Position numbers and translations under genes: made by a program. The notes under the pieces are model-generated. The model was not told where the DNA came from and ran no database searches. It saw only the letters and a list, made by a program, of their open reading frames with translations. 39,916 nt of DNA from Candidatus Coprocola pullicola (GTDB lineage Bacteria > Bacillota > Clostridia > Lachnospirales > Anaerotignaceae): positions 1-39,916 of the forward strand of contig DVLQ01000087.1 of assembly GCA_018715395.1 (NCBI GenBank), in the 5' to 3' direction. Below, one piece after another: positions 17,103 through 25,167 of the stretch (position 1 is its first letter; each line of letters starts with the position of its first letter).

Positions 17103-18071
17103 ATGGTTAGATCAATGTTTGCTGCAATTGCAGGTTTAAAAACACATCAGTCTAAAATGGACGTAATAGGTAACAATATTGCAAACTGTAATACATATGG
17201 TTATAAAACATCTCGTGCAACATTTCAAGAAGCACTCTATACAACAACAACACATTCCTCTGCCGGCACAGATACCTATGGCGGCAGAAATGCAGCACAG
17301 GTAGGCTATGGTTGCAAGCTAGGTTCTATTGACAAAATTTTTGAATCCAGTACGCCGGCGGCAACGGGACAAGGTTCTGATGTTATGATAGAAGGAAACG
17401 GCTTTTTCTTGGTTGGTCAAAAATTGCCTACAGGAGTAGACGGAGTAAATCCCAAACAGGGCGCAGCAGAAGATGGCGGCAATCAAAATGATATTACCTC
17501 TTTATTATTAACGAGAGTGGGTAATTTTGGTGTGGATTCTGATGGATATTTGGTGGATTCTCAAGGATATGTTGTATATGGCTTTGGCTATGGCGCAGAT
17601 GTTACCTATCCTTTGCCTGATGATGCACAGATTGATGAAACAAACTTGGTGCCAATTCGTATTCCTTTGGCGGAAGGAGATACAACCGGAGGCGGAATAC
17701 AATTGGAAGAAGGAGAACTTCCACAGGTTAGCATTACCATTAATGCAGATGGTACTGTTATGGCGAAGCCTCCAAATGGAGAGACATTTTCTATTGGTAA
17801 AATTGCTGTAGCCAATGTGCCTAATACAGGCGGTTTGGAAGCAGTTGGTTCTTATTATTCCATTGGAAGTAATACTGGTATAGTAGAAGCCTTTAATGCA
17901 GGAGACGGAAATACAGGACAATTGCTGACAGGATATTTGGAAATGGCAAATGTGGATATTGCAAATGAGTTTGCAGATATGATTACGACACAAAGAGGTT
18001 TTCAAGCAAATACAAGAATCATTACTGTAACAGACCAGATGCTGGAAGAACTGGTAAATATGAAACGATAA
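17103..18071 (+). CDS. flgE: Flagellar hook protein FlgE
   Basis: A 322-residue hook protein. The N-terminus (MVRSMFAAIAGLKTHQSKMD, VIGNNIANCNTYGYKTSRAT) and C-terminus (VDIANEFADMITTQRGFQAN, TRIITVTDQMLEELVNMKR) are the rod-hook helices. It is shorter than most FlgE (about 400 or more), so the outer D2 domain is reduced. Two cysteines occupy positions normally hydrophobic: IANCNT, and GYGCKLGS further on. Start ATG 17103 has AAGGAGAG upstream. It follows the TIGR02530-type gene by 89 bases. FlgF/FlgG-like rod proteins are encoded separately downstream. Confidence 0.9.
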   Translation: MVRSMFAAIAGLKTHQSKMDVIGNNIANCNTYGYKTSRATFQEALYTTTTHSSAGTDTYGGRNAAQVGYGCKLGSIDKIFESSTPAATGQGSDVMIEGNGFFLVGQKLPTGVDGVNPKQGAAEDGGNQNDITSLLLTRVGNFGVDSDGYLVDSQGYVVYGFGYGADVTYPLPDDAQIDETNLVPIRIPLAEGDTTGGGIQLEEGELPQVSITINADGTVMAKPPNGETFSIGKIAVANVPNTGGLEAVGSYYSIGSNTGIVEAFNAGDGNTGQLLTGYLEMANVDIANEFADMITTQRGFQANTRIITVTDQMLEELVNMKR

Positions 18072-18081
18072 TTTGATAAAA

Positions 18082-18111
18082 AGCTAGAGTAGGATAATTC
18101 CTACTCTGGCT
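18082..18111 (+). other. Strong hairpin without T-run between flgE and flbD
   Basis: AGCTAGAGTAGGA (18082-18094) pairs with TCCTACTCTGGCT (18099-18111) with one G-U pair and a TAAT loop. No T-run follows, so it is more likely an mRNA-stabilising or processing element behind the abundant hook message than a terminator. Confidence 0.5.
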
Positions 18112-18138
18112 ATGTATAATTAAAAAGGGGGGCTATTT

Positions 18139-18369
18139 TTGATTAGACTGACAAAACTAAACAAAGAACCAGTCATCATTAATTGTGGACAAATTGAAAG
18201 AATCGAATTGATTCCAGAAAGTAAAATTATTATGATGAATAAGGATTACTTTGTGGTAAGAGAAAGTGCAGATGAGATTGTAGAAAAAATTATTGATTAT
18301 AATGCAAAGATTTATAATTGGCACCAAAAACTAACCATAGAACAAAACAATGGAGAAGGTATGTGGTAA
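18139..18369 (+). CDS. flbD: FlbD/SwrD-family flagellar protein
   Basis: A 76-residue protein, full length for the FlbD family: MIRLTKLNKEPVIINCGQIE, IERIELIPES, then KDYFVVRESADEIVEKIIDY. In Bacillus subtilis the homologue SwrD raises motor power together with the MotAB stator. The position between flgE and motA agrees with that role. TTG start at 18139 with GGGGGG 6 bases upstream. Not related to the Caulobacter sigma54 activator also called FlbD. Confidence 0.9.
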   Translation: MIRLTKLNKEPVIINCGQIERIELIPESKIIMMNKDYFVVRESADEIVEKIIDYNAKIYNWHQKLTIEQNNGEGMW

Positions 18370-18393
18370 AAAAGGAATTGGTGGAGGCGTGTT

Positions 18394-19215
18394 ATGGACT
18401 TAACAACAATTATTGGTTTTTTAGTAGGATTTGGATTGATTATAAACGGTATCGCTCTTGATACAAGTAATGGCGTTCAGTATCTAATTGGAAATGTAGT
18501 AAATTTCCTTGATATACCTAGCGTTATCATTGTTGTAGGCGGTACAGCGGCTGCGGTAGTTGCAAACTATCCGGCAAAATATTTAAAAGAAATACCGAAC
18601 CATTTTAAAATTATAATGAATGGGAATAAATTTAATCCCATGGAATATATTGATACATTAGTAGAGTTTGCGCAAATTGCAAGAAAAAATGGGCTTTTAG
18701 CGCTGGAAGAAAAAGCAAATCAGCTAGATGACCCGTTTTTTAAACAAAGTTTAATGTTGATTGTAGACGCAACAGATGCTGATAGAGTAAGGGAAATGCT
18801 CAATAATGATTTAGATAACTTGGCGGCACGGCATGACGATGCAGCCGGGATGTATGATAAAGCATCTGCAACAGCGCCGGCTTTTGGTATGATTGGTACG
18901 TTAATTGGTTTGATTAATATGTTAAAAAGTATGGATTTAAGTTCTGCAGGGGAAGGATCAAACAGCTTGGGTGCAGGTATGGCCGTTGCATTAATAACAA
19001 CGTTTTATGGTTGTTTGTTAGCGCATTTGGTATTTAATCCTATTGCAACAAAATTAAGAATCAGACATTCTGAAGAAGAGTTGTGCAAAACAATTATTAT
19101 TGAAGGTGTATTATCAATACAAGCAGGTGAAAACCCTAAATTTTTGAAAGAAAAATTGATTTCTTTCCTTAGACAAAAACAAAGAGATTTGGCAAATGAA
19201 GATAGAGGAGAATGA
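18394..19215 (+). CDS. motA: Flagellar motor stator protein MotA
   Basis: A 273-residue stator protein with four membrane segments (about 5-22, 36-55, 155-176, 186-210). The third contains the conserved APAFGMIGTLIGLINML with the essential proline; the long cytoplasmic loop between segments 2 and 3 holds the charged residues that meet FliG. Five MotA surround two MotB to form the ion-driven stator. The ion (proton or sodium) cannot be decided with confidence from sequence. ATG with GGAGGCG upstream, 24 bases after flbD. Confidence 0.95.
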   Translation: MDLTTIIGFLVGFGLIINGIALDTSNGVQYLIGNVVNFLDIPSVIIVVGGTAAAVVANYPAKYLKEIPNHFKIIMNGNKFNPMEYIDTLVEFAQIARKNGLLALEEKANQLDDPFFKQSLMLIVDATDADRVREMLNNDLDNLAARHDDAAGMYDKASATAPAFGMIGTLIGLINMLKSMDLSSAGEGSNSLGAGMAVALITTFYGCLLAHLVFNPIATKLRIRHSEEELCKTIIIEGVLSIQAGENPKFLKEKLISFLRQKQRDLANEDRGE

Positions 19216-19293
19216 TACAGACAAATCATGACAGAAAAAGGAAGAGAAAAAAATATCAATTTTAAATAGATTAATTAGAGGACAGGTGTTATA

Positions 19294-20106
19294 ATGGGCA
19301 GGAGGAAAAAAAGCGATAGCGGTGGCGGTGCCAACTGGATGGATACTTATGGCGATATGATTACGCTGGTATTGTGTTTTTTTGTATTATTGTATTCTAT
19401 GTCAGATATCAATGCACAAAAGTTTGAAGTCCTTGTAAAAACATTTAATCCTGATGCTGCAACAGAATCTACACAGGTAGTGATTGGTTCTGGTGAACAA
19501 CAAGGAGATTACCCTGTACAAGGAGAAGCCCCTACACAAGAAACAGTTGATGATTTTGAAGAATTCTATTATACTTTATCACAGTACATAGAATCAAATA
19601 ACTTGCAAGAGGATATAGAGGTTTCTAAAGGAGATGGATTTACATTTATTACATTTCGTAACAATATATTCTTTGACGGAGACAGTTATGTTTTAAAACA
19701 GCAAGGAAAAGAAACATTGGATGTGTTAGTTGGGGCATTAAATGGCGTAGTAGATGAAATAAAGGAAATATCTGTATTAGGACATACTTCACAGGCTAGA
19801 CCTGATGTGCCAAATGAGCCGGTCAGTGATAGGTTTTTATCCTCAAATAGAGCAACAGAAGTATTATTATATTTACAACAAAAAAATTTTATTGACCCTA
19901 CAAAATTGGTAGCATCGGGATATGGACAGTTTAGACCCATCAGTAAGTTTGATACGGCTGAAGATAGAGCAAAAAATAGACGTGTTGAAATATTAATTAC
20001 ACAAACAGATGGTGTAGAAAGAAGTTTGGAAGAATATTATGCTGAATCAGAAGTAATTAAAACAGATGTGATATTACAAGAACATGAGGCGGCACAAGAA
20101 CAGTAA
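19294..20106 (+). CDS. motB: Flagellar motor stator protein MotB
   Basis: A 270-residue partner of MotA. One membrane segment (about 20-41) starts with the ion-binding Asp21 in WMDTYGDMITLVLCFFVLLY. The C-terminal half is an OmpA-like peptidoglycan-binding domain (EISVLGHTSQARPDVPNEPV, SDRFLSSNRATEVLLYLQQK, KLVASGYGQFRP, DRAKNRRVEILI). This anchors the stator to the cell wall. ATG 19294 has GAGGACAGG upstream. The 78 bases before it contain no supported gene. Confidence 0.95.
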   Translation: MGRRKKSDSGGGANWMDTYGDMITLVLCFFVLLYSMSDINAQKFEVLVKTFNPDAATESTQVVIGSGEQQGDYPVQGEAPTQETVDDFEEFYYTLSQYIESNNLQEDIEVSKGDGFTFITFRNNIFFDGDSYVLKQQGKETLDVLVGALNGVVDEIKEISVLGHTSQARPDVPNEPVSDRFLSSNRATEVLLYLQQKNFIDPTKLVASGYGQFRPISKFDTAEDRAKNRRVEILITQTDGVERSLEEYYAESEVIKTDVILQEHEAAQEQ

Positions 20107-20130
20107 AAAAGGAGAGGGGGGAATGGGTAA

Positions 20131-21138
20131 ATGGCAGAAGTTTTAACTCAAAGTCAAATTGATGCGTTGTTAAATTCGGTTGCAAATGGTGGATTTGAGG
20201 AAGAAAAAAAAGAAGAAACTCCAGAAAAGAAATATCGAAAATATGACTTTTATAGTCCTAAAAAGTTTACAAAAGATAAACTGAAAATGTTAAATAATAT
20301 TTATGAAAATTATGCAAGACTTTTGAATGCCAGAATAAACGGTTTGCTGCGTATGAGCAGTGAAGTAGAGGTTATCAACGTAGAAGAGCAGCGTTTTTAT
20401 GAGTTTAGCAATGCTTTGGGAGAAAATGACGTGTTGACGTTAATAGACGTCCATTTACCAAATGATGCAGAGGAAATGGATGAAATACCAACCATTGTGC
20501 ATATCAACACAGAAGTTATGCTTCTTATGATTGACAGAATGCTGGGTGGTTCCGGAGAGGAAGAGCCAAATGTGTCGCTTGAATATAAATATACAGATTT
20601 AGAGTTAGCTTTGTATCAAGATATTATTGAGCGTTTTATACGTATGATGAAAGATGGTTGGATAAACTATTTAGATGATGTAGGTTTTAGCATACAAAAA
20701 ATTGAAAGAGCTAGCAATATGATGCAAACAATAGGTATGGATGAAACAATCGTCATTATAGTTTTGAATATTAAAATCGGCAAAATAACAGGGCAGATGA
20801 ATGTCTGTATTCCTGGTACACATTTAAGTGTTGCTTTTGATTTGATTGACAGCAGAAATAGTAATGTAAACAGAGGAAAAGGCAGCATTGAAGATACAGC
20901 CGAAGAAATTATGGAATGTATTAGAAGTTCCACTTTGGAAATCAAAGCAGAACTTGGTCAAGCCCAAGTGAACTTAAATGATATTTATAATTTACACGTT
21001 GGAGATGTTATTAATCTGAATAAACCAAAAGATTCTGAAATCTATCTCTATATTGAAGAACAGCCATGGTTTAAAGGAAAGCTTGGCGTCCAAAATAAAA
21101 ACATGGCGGTAAAAATCAGTGGGGTATATGAAGAATAA
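20131..21138 (+). CDS. fliM: Flagellar motor switch protein FliM
   Basis: A 335-residue C-ring protein of normal length. The N-terminal peptide MAEVLTQSQIDALLNSVANG is the CheY-P docking motif. The middle domain (residues about 50-230) is the CheC-like fold that contacts FliG (GLLRMSSEVEVINVEEQRFY; MIDRMLGGSGEE), and the C-terminal SpoA domain (AQVNLNDIYNLHVGDVINLN) pairs with FliY. ATG with GGAGAGGGGGG upstream. Neighbours motB and fliY confirm the order. Confidence 0.96.
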   Translation: MAEVLTQSQIDALLNSVANGGFEEEKKEETPEKKYRKYDFYSPKKFTKDKLKMLNNIYENYARLLNARINGLLRMSSEVEVINVEEQRFYEFSNALGENDVLTLIDVHLPNDAEEMDEIPTIVHINTEVMLLMIDRMLGGSGEEEPNVSLEYKYTDLELALYQDIIERFIRMMKDGWINYLDDVGFSIQKIERASNMMQTIGMDETIVIIVLNIKIGKITGQMNVCIPGTHLSVAFDLIDSRNSNVNRGKGSIEDTAEEIMECIRSSTLEIKAELGQAQVNLNDIYNLHVGDVINLNKPKDSEIYLYIEEQPWFKGKLGVQNKNMAVKISGVYEE

Positions 21139-21164
21139 TGATTTATTGAAGGAGCGAGAAAAGG

Positions 21165-22538
21165 ATGAGTTCAGACCGTTTTAGTCCATTAGAGATAGAT
21201 GCCATAGGTGAAATATTAAATATCAGCTTAGGGGCATCAGCAACGGCAGTATCAAGTATGCTCAGTAAGAGAGTTGATATTACAACACCTAGAGTAAAGG
21301 TTTTAACTGCTGAGGAGTTTGAATTTACAAACTTAGAACCTGCTATTGGGGTAGAGATTACATATGTAGCAGGTTTGAAGGGAACAAATGTAATGCTTCT
21401 GAAAAGAAGCGATGTAAAAGCCATTGTAGAAATATTGATGATGACAGAAATTCCAGATGAAGAATTTGAATTAAATGAAATGAATTTAAGCGCTATCTGT
21501 GAAGTGATGAACATGATGATGGGGGCTTCTGCCACAGCGCTTTCTGAATTTTTGGGAGAAATGGTAGATATTTCTACACCAATATCTTTTCCGATTGAAG
21601 ATGTAGAAGGTTTTAAAAAAGAGCGTTTTCATGGTAACGAAAAAATGGTTATCATCAGCTTTGATTTAAAGATAGAAGATACTGTAGAAAGTGAATTTAT
21701 GAATATGATGCCGGTCAGCTTAGCTAAGAAATTGGTGGCGGCATTTGGCGTGCCTATAGAAGATGAAGAAGAAACTTCTAAAGACAATAGTAGCGCGACA
21801 TTGACAAAGCAAGAAACAAAACAAGCCGTAGCTAGCCAAAAAGCGAGTGAATCAGCGGCAAATTCCAGTGGCGGCACATTGTCACAAGAAGAAATTGAAA
21901 AGCTGATGGGAGGAGGTACGGCAACAACACCACAACCTCAGCCGACGGCACAACCGGCAACAAACTCCAGTGGCGGTACATTGTCACAAGAAGAAATCGA
22001 AAAGCTGATGGGAGGAGGTACAGCAACAACACCACAACCTCAGCCTATGCCGCAACCAACGCCCCAACCCGCTCCCACAATGCCACAGGCAACTATGTCG
22101 CCTGATATGATGCAGCAAATGATGCAACAGCAACAGCAGATGATGCAGCAAATGATGCAACAAATGATGCTTGCGCAGCAACAGATGCCAAAACAAGAAC
22201 CAAAGGTAATAAATGTACAGCCTTTGCCGGTAGATAATTTGAAGGCGGCAAAAGAAAATATGGGAGAAGAACAAGTTGAAAATTTGAATATGATTCTTGG
22301 AGTGCCTTTGGAAGTTTCTGTAGAAATTGGCAGAACCAAAAAATTGGTAAGAGAGATATTAGAATTGACGCAAGGTTCTCTTGTTGTGTTAGATAAATTG
22401 GCAGGAGAACAGGTTGATTTGTTTGTAAATGGTCAATGTGTGGCAAAAGGGGATGTAGTAGTAGTAGACGATAACTTTGGTATTCGTATTACAGAGATTA
22501 TTAAAAAACAGGATTTGATAAAAGGTCTTGGAAAATAA
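21165..22538 (+). CDS. fliY: Flagellar motor switch phosphatase FliY (CheC-like plus FliN domain)
   Basis: A 457-residue protein with a CheC-like domain (about 1-205) carrying two intact D/S-x3-E-x2-N phosphatase sites (DAIGEILN near 12-19; SAICEVMN near 109-116), a long linker, and a C-terminal FliN/SpoA domain (LGVPLEVSVEIGRTKKLVRE, GSLVVLDKLAGEQVDLFVNG). FliY removes phosphate from CheY-P at the switch. The usual N-terminal EIDALL docking peptide is absent; instead the linker holds two copies of a TLSQEEIEKLMGGG motif and then a Met/Gln-rich run. It is longer than Bacillus FliY (378). Confidence 0.95.
   Translation: MSSDRFSPLEIDAIGEILNISLGASATAVSSMLSKRVDITTPRVKVLTAEEFEFTNLEPAIGVEITYVAGLKGTNVMLLKRSDVKAIVEILMMTEIPDEEFELNEMNLSAICEVMNMMMGASATALSEFLGEMVDISTPISFPIEDVEGFKKERFHGNEKMVIISFDLKIEDTVESEFMNMMPVSLAKKLVAAFGVPIEDEEETSKDNSSATLTKQETKQAVASQKASESAANSSGGTLSQEEIEKLMGGGTATTPQPQPTAQPATNSSGGTLSQEEIEKLMGGGTATTPQPQPMPQPTPQPAPTMPQATMSPDMMQQMMQQQQQMMQQMMQQMMLAQQQMPKQEPKVINVQPLPVDNLKAAKENMGEEQVENLNMILGVPLEVSVEIGRTKKLVREILELTQGSLVVLDKLAGEQVDLFVNGQCVAKGDVVVVDDNFGIRITEIIKKQDLIKGLGK
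21864..22060 (+). repeat. Two tandem 102-base repeats in the fliY linker
   Basis: The copies start at 21864 and 21966. The second repeats the first over about 80 bases with three scattered changes, all silent where the peptide is conserved. Each encodes SSGGTLSQEEIEKLMGGG followed by TATTPQPQP. The period is 34 codons, so the frame is kept. Confidence 0.9.
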
Positions 22539-22555
22539 AAAGAGTTGGTTATGTT

Positions 22556-22579
22556 ATACAAAAAGAATAATTTTTGTAT
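22556..22579 (+). other. Hairpin between fliY and cheY
   Basis: ATACAAAAA (22556-22564) pairs with TTTTTGTAT (22571-22579) around a six-base loop. No T-run follows, so termination is unlikely. The stem is weak (mostly A-T). Confidence 0.3.
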
Positions 22580-22641
22580 GACTGATAATTAAAAAAATAA
22601 TAAATAATAAAAATATTTGTAAAAAGGAAAGGTATGGTAAA

Positions 22642-23001
22642 ATGGCTAAGATTTTGTTAGTTGATGATGCAGCTTTTATGAGAATGATGTTAAAGGATGT
22701 ATTGACTAAAAATGGCTACACAGATTTATATGAGGCGGCAGACGGTGCAGAAGCTGTCGATAAGTATAGCGAAATAAATCCCGATTTAGTCATTATGGAT
22801 ATTACAATGCCTAATATGGATGGATTGGAGGCTTTAAAAGCCATCAAAGCAAAACATGCAGATGCAAATGTTGTAATGTGTTCTGCTATGGGACAAGAGG
22901 CAATGGTTATTGAAGCAATTAAATCAGGAGCAAAGGACTTTATTGTAAAGCCTTTTAAACCGGACAGAATTTTAAAAACAGTAACCACAATTGTTGGTTA
23001 A
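22642..23001 (+). CDS. cheY: Chemotaxis response regulator CheY
   Basis: A 119-residue single receiver domain: acidic pair DD near residues 8-9 (ILLVDDAAFMRMMLKDVL), phospho-acceptor Asp in DLVIMDITMPNMDG (about residue 53), Ser in CSAMGQE, and Lys in IVKPF. This set is complete, so it should be phosphorylated by CheA. CheY-P binds FliM (and perhaps the FliY linker) to change rotation. The position between fliY and fliO is the usual one in Firmicutes. ATG with GGAAAGG upstream. Confidence 0.95.
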   Translation: MAKILLVDDAAFMRMMLKDVLTKNGYTDLYEAADGAEAVDKYSEINPDLVIMDITMPNMDGLEALKAIKAKHADANVVMCSAMGQEAMVIEAIKSGAKDFIVKPFKPDRILKTVTTIVG

Positions 23002-23013
23002 TACAAGAGGGGA

Positions 23014-23373
23014 ATGAGTGGTATTTTAACAGAAACACTGCCTATGCTGGCAACCCTTATAGTAGTAATATTAATTATATTGTACTTAAGTTATTTGTTC
23101 AGTAAATTTGTTGCCAGAAGCTCCTTAAAAATGAACAATAGAGCACAAAGCATAAAGATACTGGACAGAGCGGCTGTAGGAACAGACCGCTCTATTGATA
23201 TTATACAAGTAAATAAAAGATATTTTCTCATTGGCAACACGCCATCAGGCATGGTATGTTTGGCAGAACTTTCACAAGAAGATATTGTTTTAGAAAAAAA
23301 AGAGAATGATATGGAAAACGGCGGTGGTTTATTTCAAAAAGTGCTGTTTGACAAATGGAAAATAAAAAAATAA
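23014..23373 (+). CDS. fliO: Flagellar biosynthesis protein FliO
   Basis: A 119-residue protein with one N-terminal membrane segment (MLATLIVVILIILYLSYLF) and a FliO-type cytoplasmic part (IKILDRAAVGTDRSIDIIQV, NKRYFLIGNTPSGMVCLAEL). FliO helps FliP and FliR assemble the export gate. The only ribosome site, GAGGGG at 23007-23012, lies one base from the ATG at 23014; a non-standard ATT at 23023 would give a normal spacer, so the true start is uncertain. It follows cheY by 12 bases. Confidence 0.88.
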   Translation: MSGILTETLPMLATLIVVILIILYLSYLFSKFVARSSLKMNNRAQSIKILDRAAVGTDRSIDIIQVNKRYFLIGNTPSGMVCLAELSQEDIVLEKKENDMENGGGLFQKVLFDKWKIKK

Positions 23374-23401
23374 AATAGGACAGTTTTTAGAGGTGTTTAA
23401 C

Positions 23402-24070
23402 ATGACAGATGCACTAATCAATGTTAATGGAGCTAATGTCCAAACTTTGGAAATTCTGTTTATGCTGACAGTCGTTACATTGATGCCATCTATATTGGTA
23501 ATGGTAACAGCTTTTACAAGAATTATTATTGTGCTTTCTTTTTTGCGAAATGCAATTGGATTGCAAGGGACACCGCCAAACTCTGTATTGATAGGGCTTT
23601 CTCTGTTTTTGACACTTTTTATCATGACGCCTGTTATGGATGAAATCAATGAAACAGCATATGTGCCCTATAAAAATGAAGAGATTACACAGGCGGAGGC
23701 TTTGGAGCGAGCAAGTATACCTATGAAGGAATTTATGCTAAAGAATACAAAAATTGATGCATTAAATTTATATTTAGACTTTGCAGATATACAACTGCCC
23801 GAAACTTTACAGCAGCAGGTAACAGACTTACCTATGAGAGTTGTAATACCCGCATTTATGACAAGTGAACTGCAAAGAGCTTTTACAATGGGATTTTTGT
23901 TGTTTATACCATTTTTATTGATTGACATTGTTGTTTCTTCCACGTTGATGTCTATGGGTATGATTATGTTGCCTCCGGCGACAATATCATTGCCTTTTAA
24001 AATATTGCTTTTTATCACTGTAAACGGTTGGCAATTATTATTTTCTACATTCGTTTCCAGTTTTAATTAG
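23402..24070 (+). CDS. fliP: Flagellar export gate protein FliP
   Basis: A 222-residue membrane protein with family motifs MLTVVTLMPSILVMVTAFTR, IVLSFLRNAIGLQGTPPNSV, then DLPMRVVIPAFMTSELQRAF and SSTLMSMGMIMLPPATISLP. Five FliP subunits with FliQ and FliR form the export channel. The Firmicutes form lacks the long cleavable signal seen in enteric FliP, as here. ATG 23402 has AGAGG with a correct spacer; the in-frame GTG at 23393 overlaps that site. Confidence 0.96.
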   Translation: MTDALINVNGANVQTLEILFMLTVVTLMPSILVMVTAFTRIIIVLSFLRNAIGLQGTPPNSVLIGLSLFLTLFIMTPVMDEINETAYVPYKNEEITQAEALERASIPMKEFMLKNTKIDALNLYLDFADIQLPETLQQQVTDLPMRVVIPAFMTSELQRAFTMGFLLFIPFLLIDIVVSSTLMSMGMIMLPPATISLPFKILLFITVNGWQLLFSTFVSSFN

Positions 24071-24087
24071 TTGGGAGGGCGAAGTTT

Positions 24088-24348
24088 ATGACAAATTCAG
24101 AAGTTATGTCTGTGATGCAGTCAGCCCTTGTTGTTGGAGTAAAGCTGGCGGCGCCCATACTATTATTGAGTATGTTTTTGGGCATTTTGATTTCTATTAT
24201 ACAGGCGGCAACACAAATTCATGAACAGACCATAACATTTGTGCCAAAGCTGATATTGATTGTAGCACTTTGTTTAATGAGTGGCAGCTGGATGCTGGAA
24301 ACACTGCAAGACTATACGGTTTTGTTGTTTCATATGATGCTGGAATAA
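24088..24348 (+). CDS. fliQ: Flagellar export gate protein FliQ
   Basis: An 86-residue protein of standard length with two membrane helices and the FliQ motif ILLLSMFLGILISIIQAATQ, IHEQTITFVPKL. Four copies join FliP and FliR in the export gate. The ATG has GGGAGGGCG upstream, 17 bases after fliP. Confidence 0.95.
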   Translation: MTNSEVMSVMQSALVVGVKLAAPILLLSMFLGILISIIQAATQIHEQTITFVPKLILIVALCLMSGSWMLETLQDYTVLLFHMMLE

Positions 24349-24372
24349 AAGTAAAGGCAGGGTTTTTAAACC

Positions 24373-25137
24373 ATGATAGAACCGAATCGTTTTATGTTTT
24401 TTACATTGGTATTGATGAGAATGTCAGGTATGATATTGTTCAACCCTATATTGGGGCGTCGAAATGTACCAGCAATTGTAAAAGCAGGCATAATCATGTC
24501 TTTAACAATTATTGTAGCAAGCTTTTATGATGACGCAGTACAGCAGCCTAATACAATTATAGAATATAGTGTGGTACTTTTAAAAGAATTTGCTGTAGGA
24601 TATATTACAGGGTTTATTATTACGTTATTTTTGTATGTGATTATATCTGCGGGTGAAATTATAGATATGCAATTAGGCCTGTCTATGTCTAAAATTTATG
24701 ACAGCCAAAGCAATGCGTCTATTTCTATGAGCGCAACACTTTATAATATTGTGTATATGCTATTCTTTTTTGCTTTAAATGGTCATATTGCATTAATACA
24801 CATTATATTAACCTCCTCTGAAGTAGTGCCTTATGGGGAGGTTGTTTTGAATCAGATTGCTTATGAAAGAATATGGGATATATTTGTAGAATGTACTATT
24901 TTGAGTGTGCAATTTGCATTTCCTATTTTGGTAGCAGAAATTGTATGTGAAGTGGGCGTTGGTATTTTAATGAAAACAATACCTCAAATAAATGTATTTG
25001 TTATTAATATACAAGCAAAAGTATTGATTGGTATACTGATATTACTGATGATGTTTGTACCAATGGGAGAATTTATAAAAGATTTAATACCAAAAACAGT
25101 AGATGCTTTTAGAGAGTTTATGATTTTTTTGCAATAA
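24373..25137 (+). CDS. fliR: Flagellar export gate protein FliR
   Basis: A 254-residue multi-span membrane protein with family motifs VLMRMSGMILFNPILGRRNV, PAIVKAG, GYITGFIITLFLYVIISAGE, IIDMQLGLSM, and AFPILVAEIVCEVGVGILMK. One FliR joins FliP5 and FliQ4 to close the export gate. Separate from flhB, which follows 30 bases later; in some Clostridia the two are fused. The ribosome site upstream (GGCAGGG) is only fair. Confidence 0.95.
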   Translation: MIEPNRFMFFTLVLMRMSGMILFNPILGRRNVPAIVKAGIIMSLTIIVASFYDDAVQQPNTIIEYSVVLLKEFAVGYITGFIITLFLYVIISAGEIIDMQLGLSMSKIYDSQSNASISMSATLYNIVYMLFFFALNGHIALIHIILTSSEVVPYGEVVLNQIAYERIWDIFVECTILSVQFAFPILVAEIVCEVGVGILMKTIPQINVFVINIQAKVLIGILILLMMFVPMGEFIKDLIPKTVDAFREFMIFLQ

Positions 25138-25167
25138 AAAAGACGCCTGTAAAAGGGGGGAGCAATA

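Noticed and set aside
19212-19265. Seventeen-codon basic ORF overlapping the motA stop as ATGA
   Set aside because: The ribosome site is one base from the ATG and the codons are mostly AAA/AGA from AT-rich DNA; no support beyond the overlap.
24270-24530. 86-codon frame spanning fliQ and fliR
   Set aside because: Out-of-frame shadow across two clear export-gate genes.
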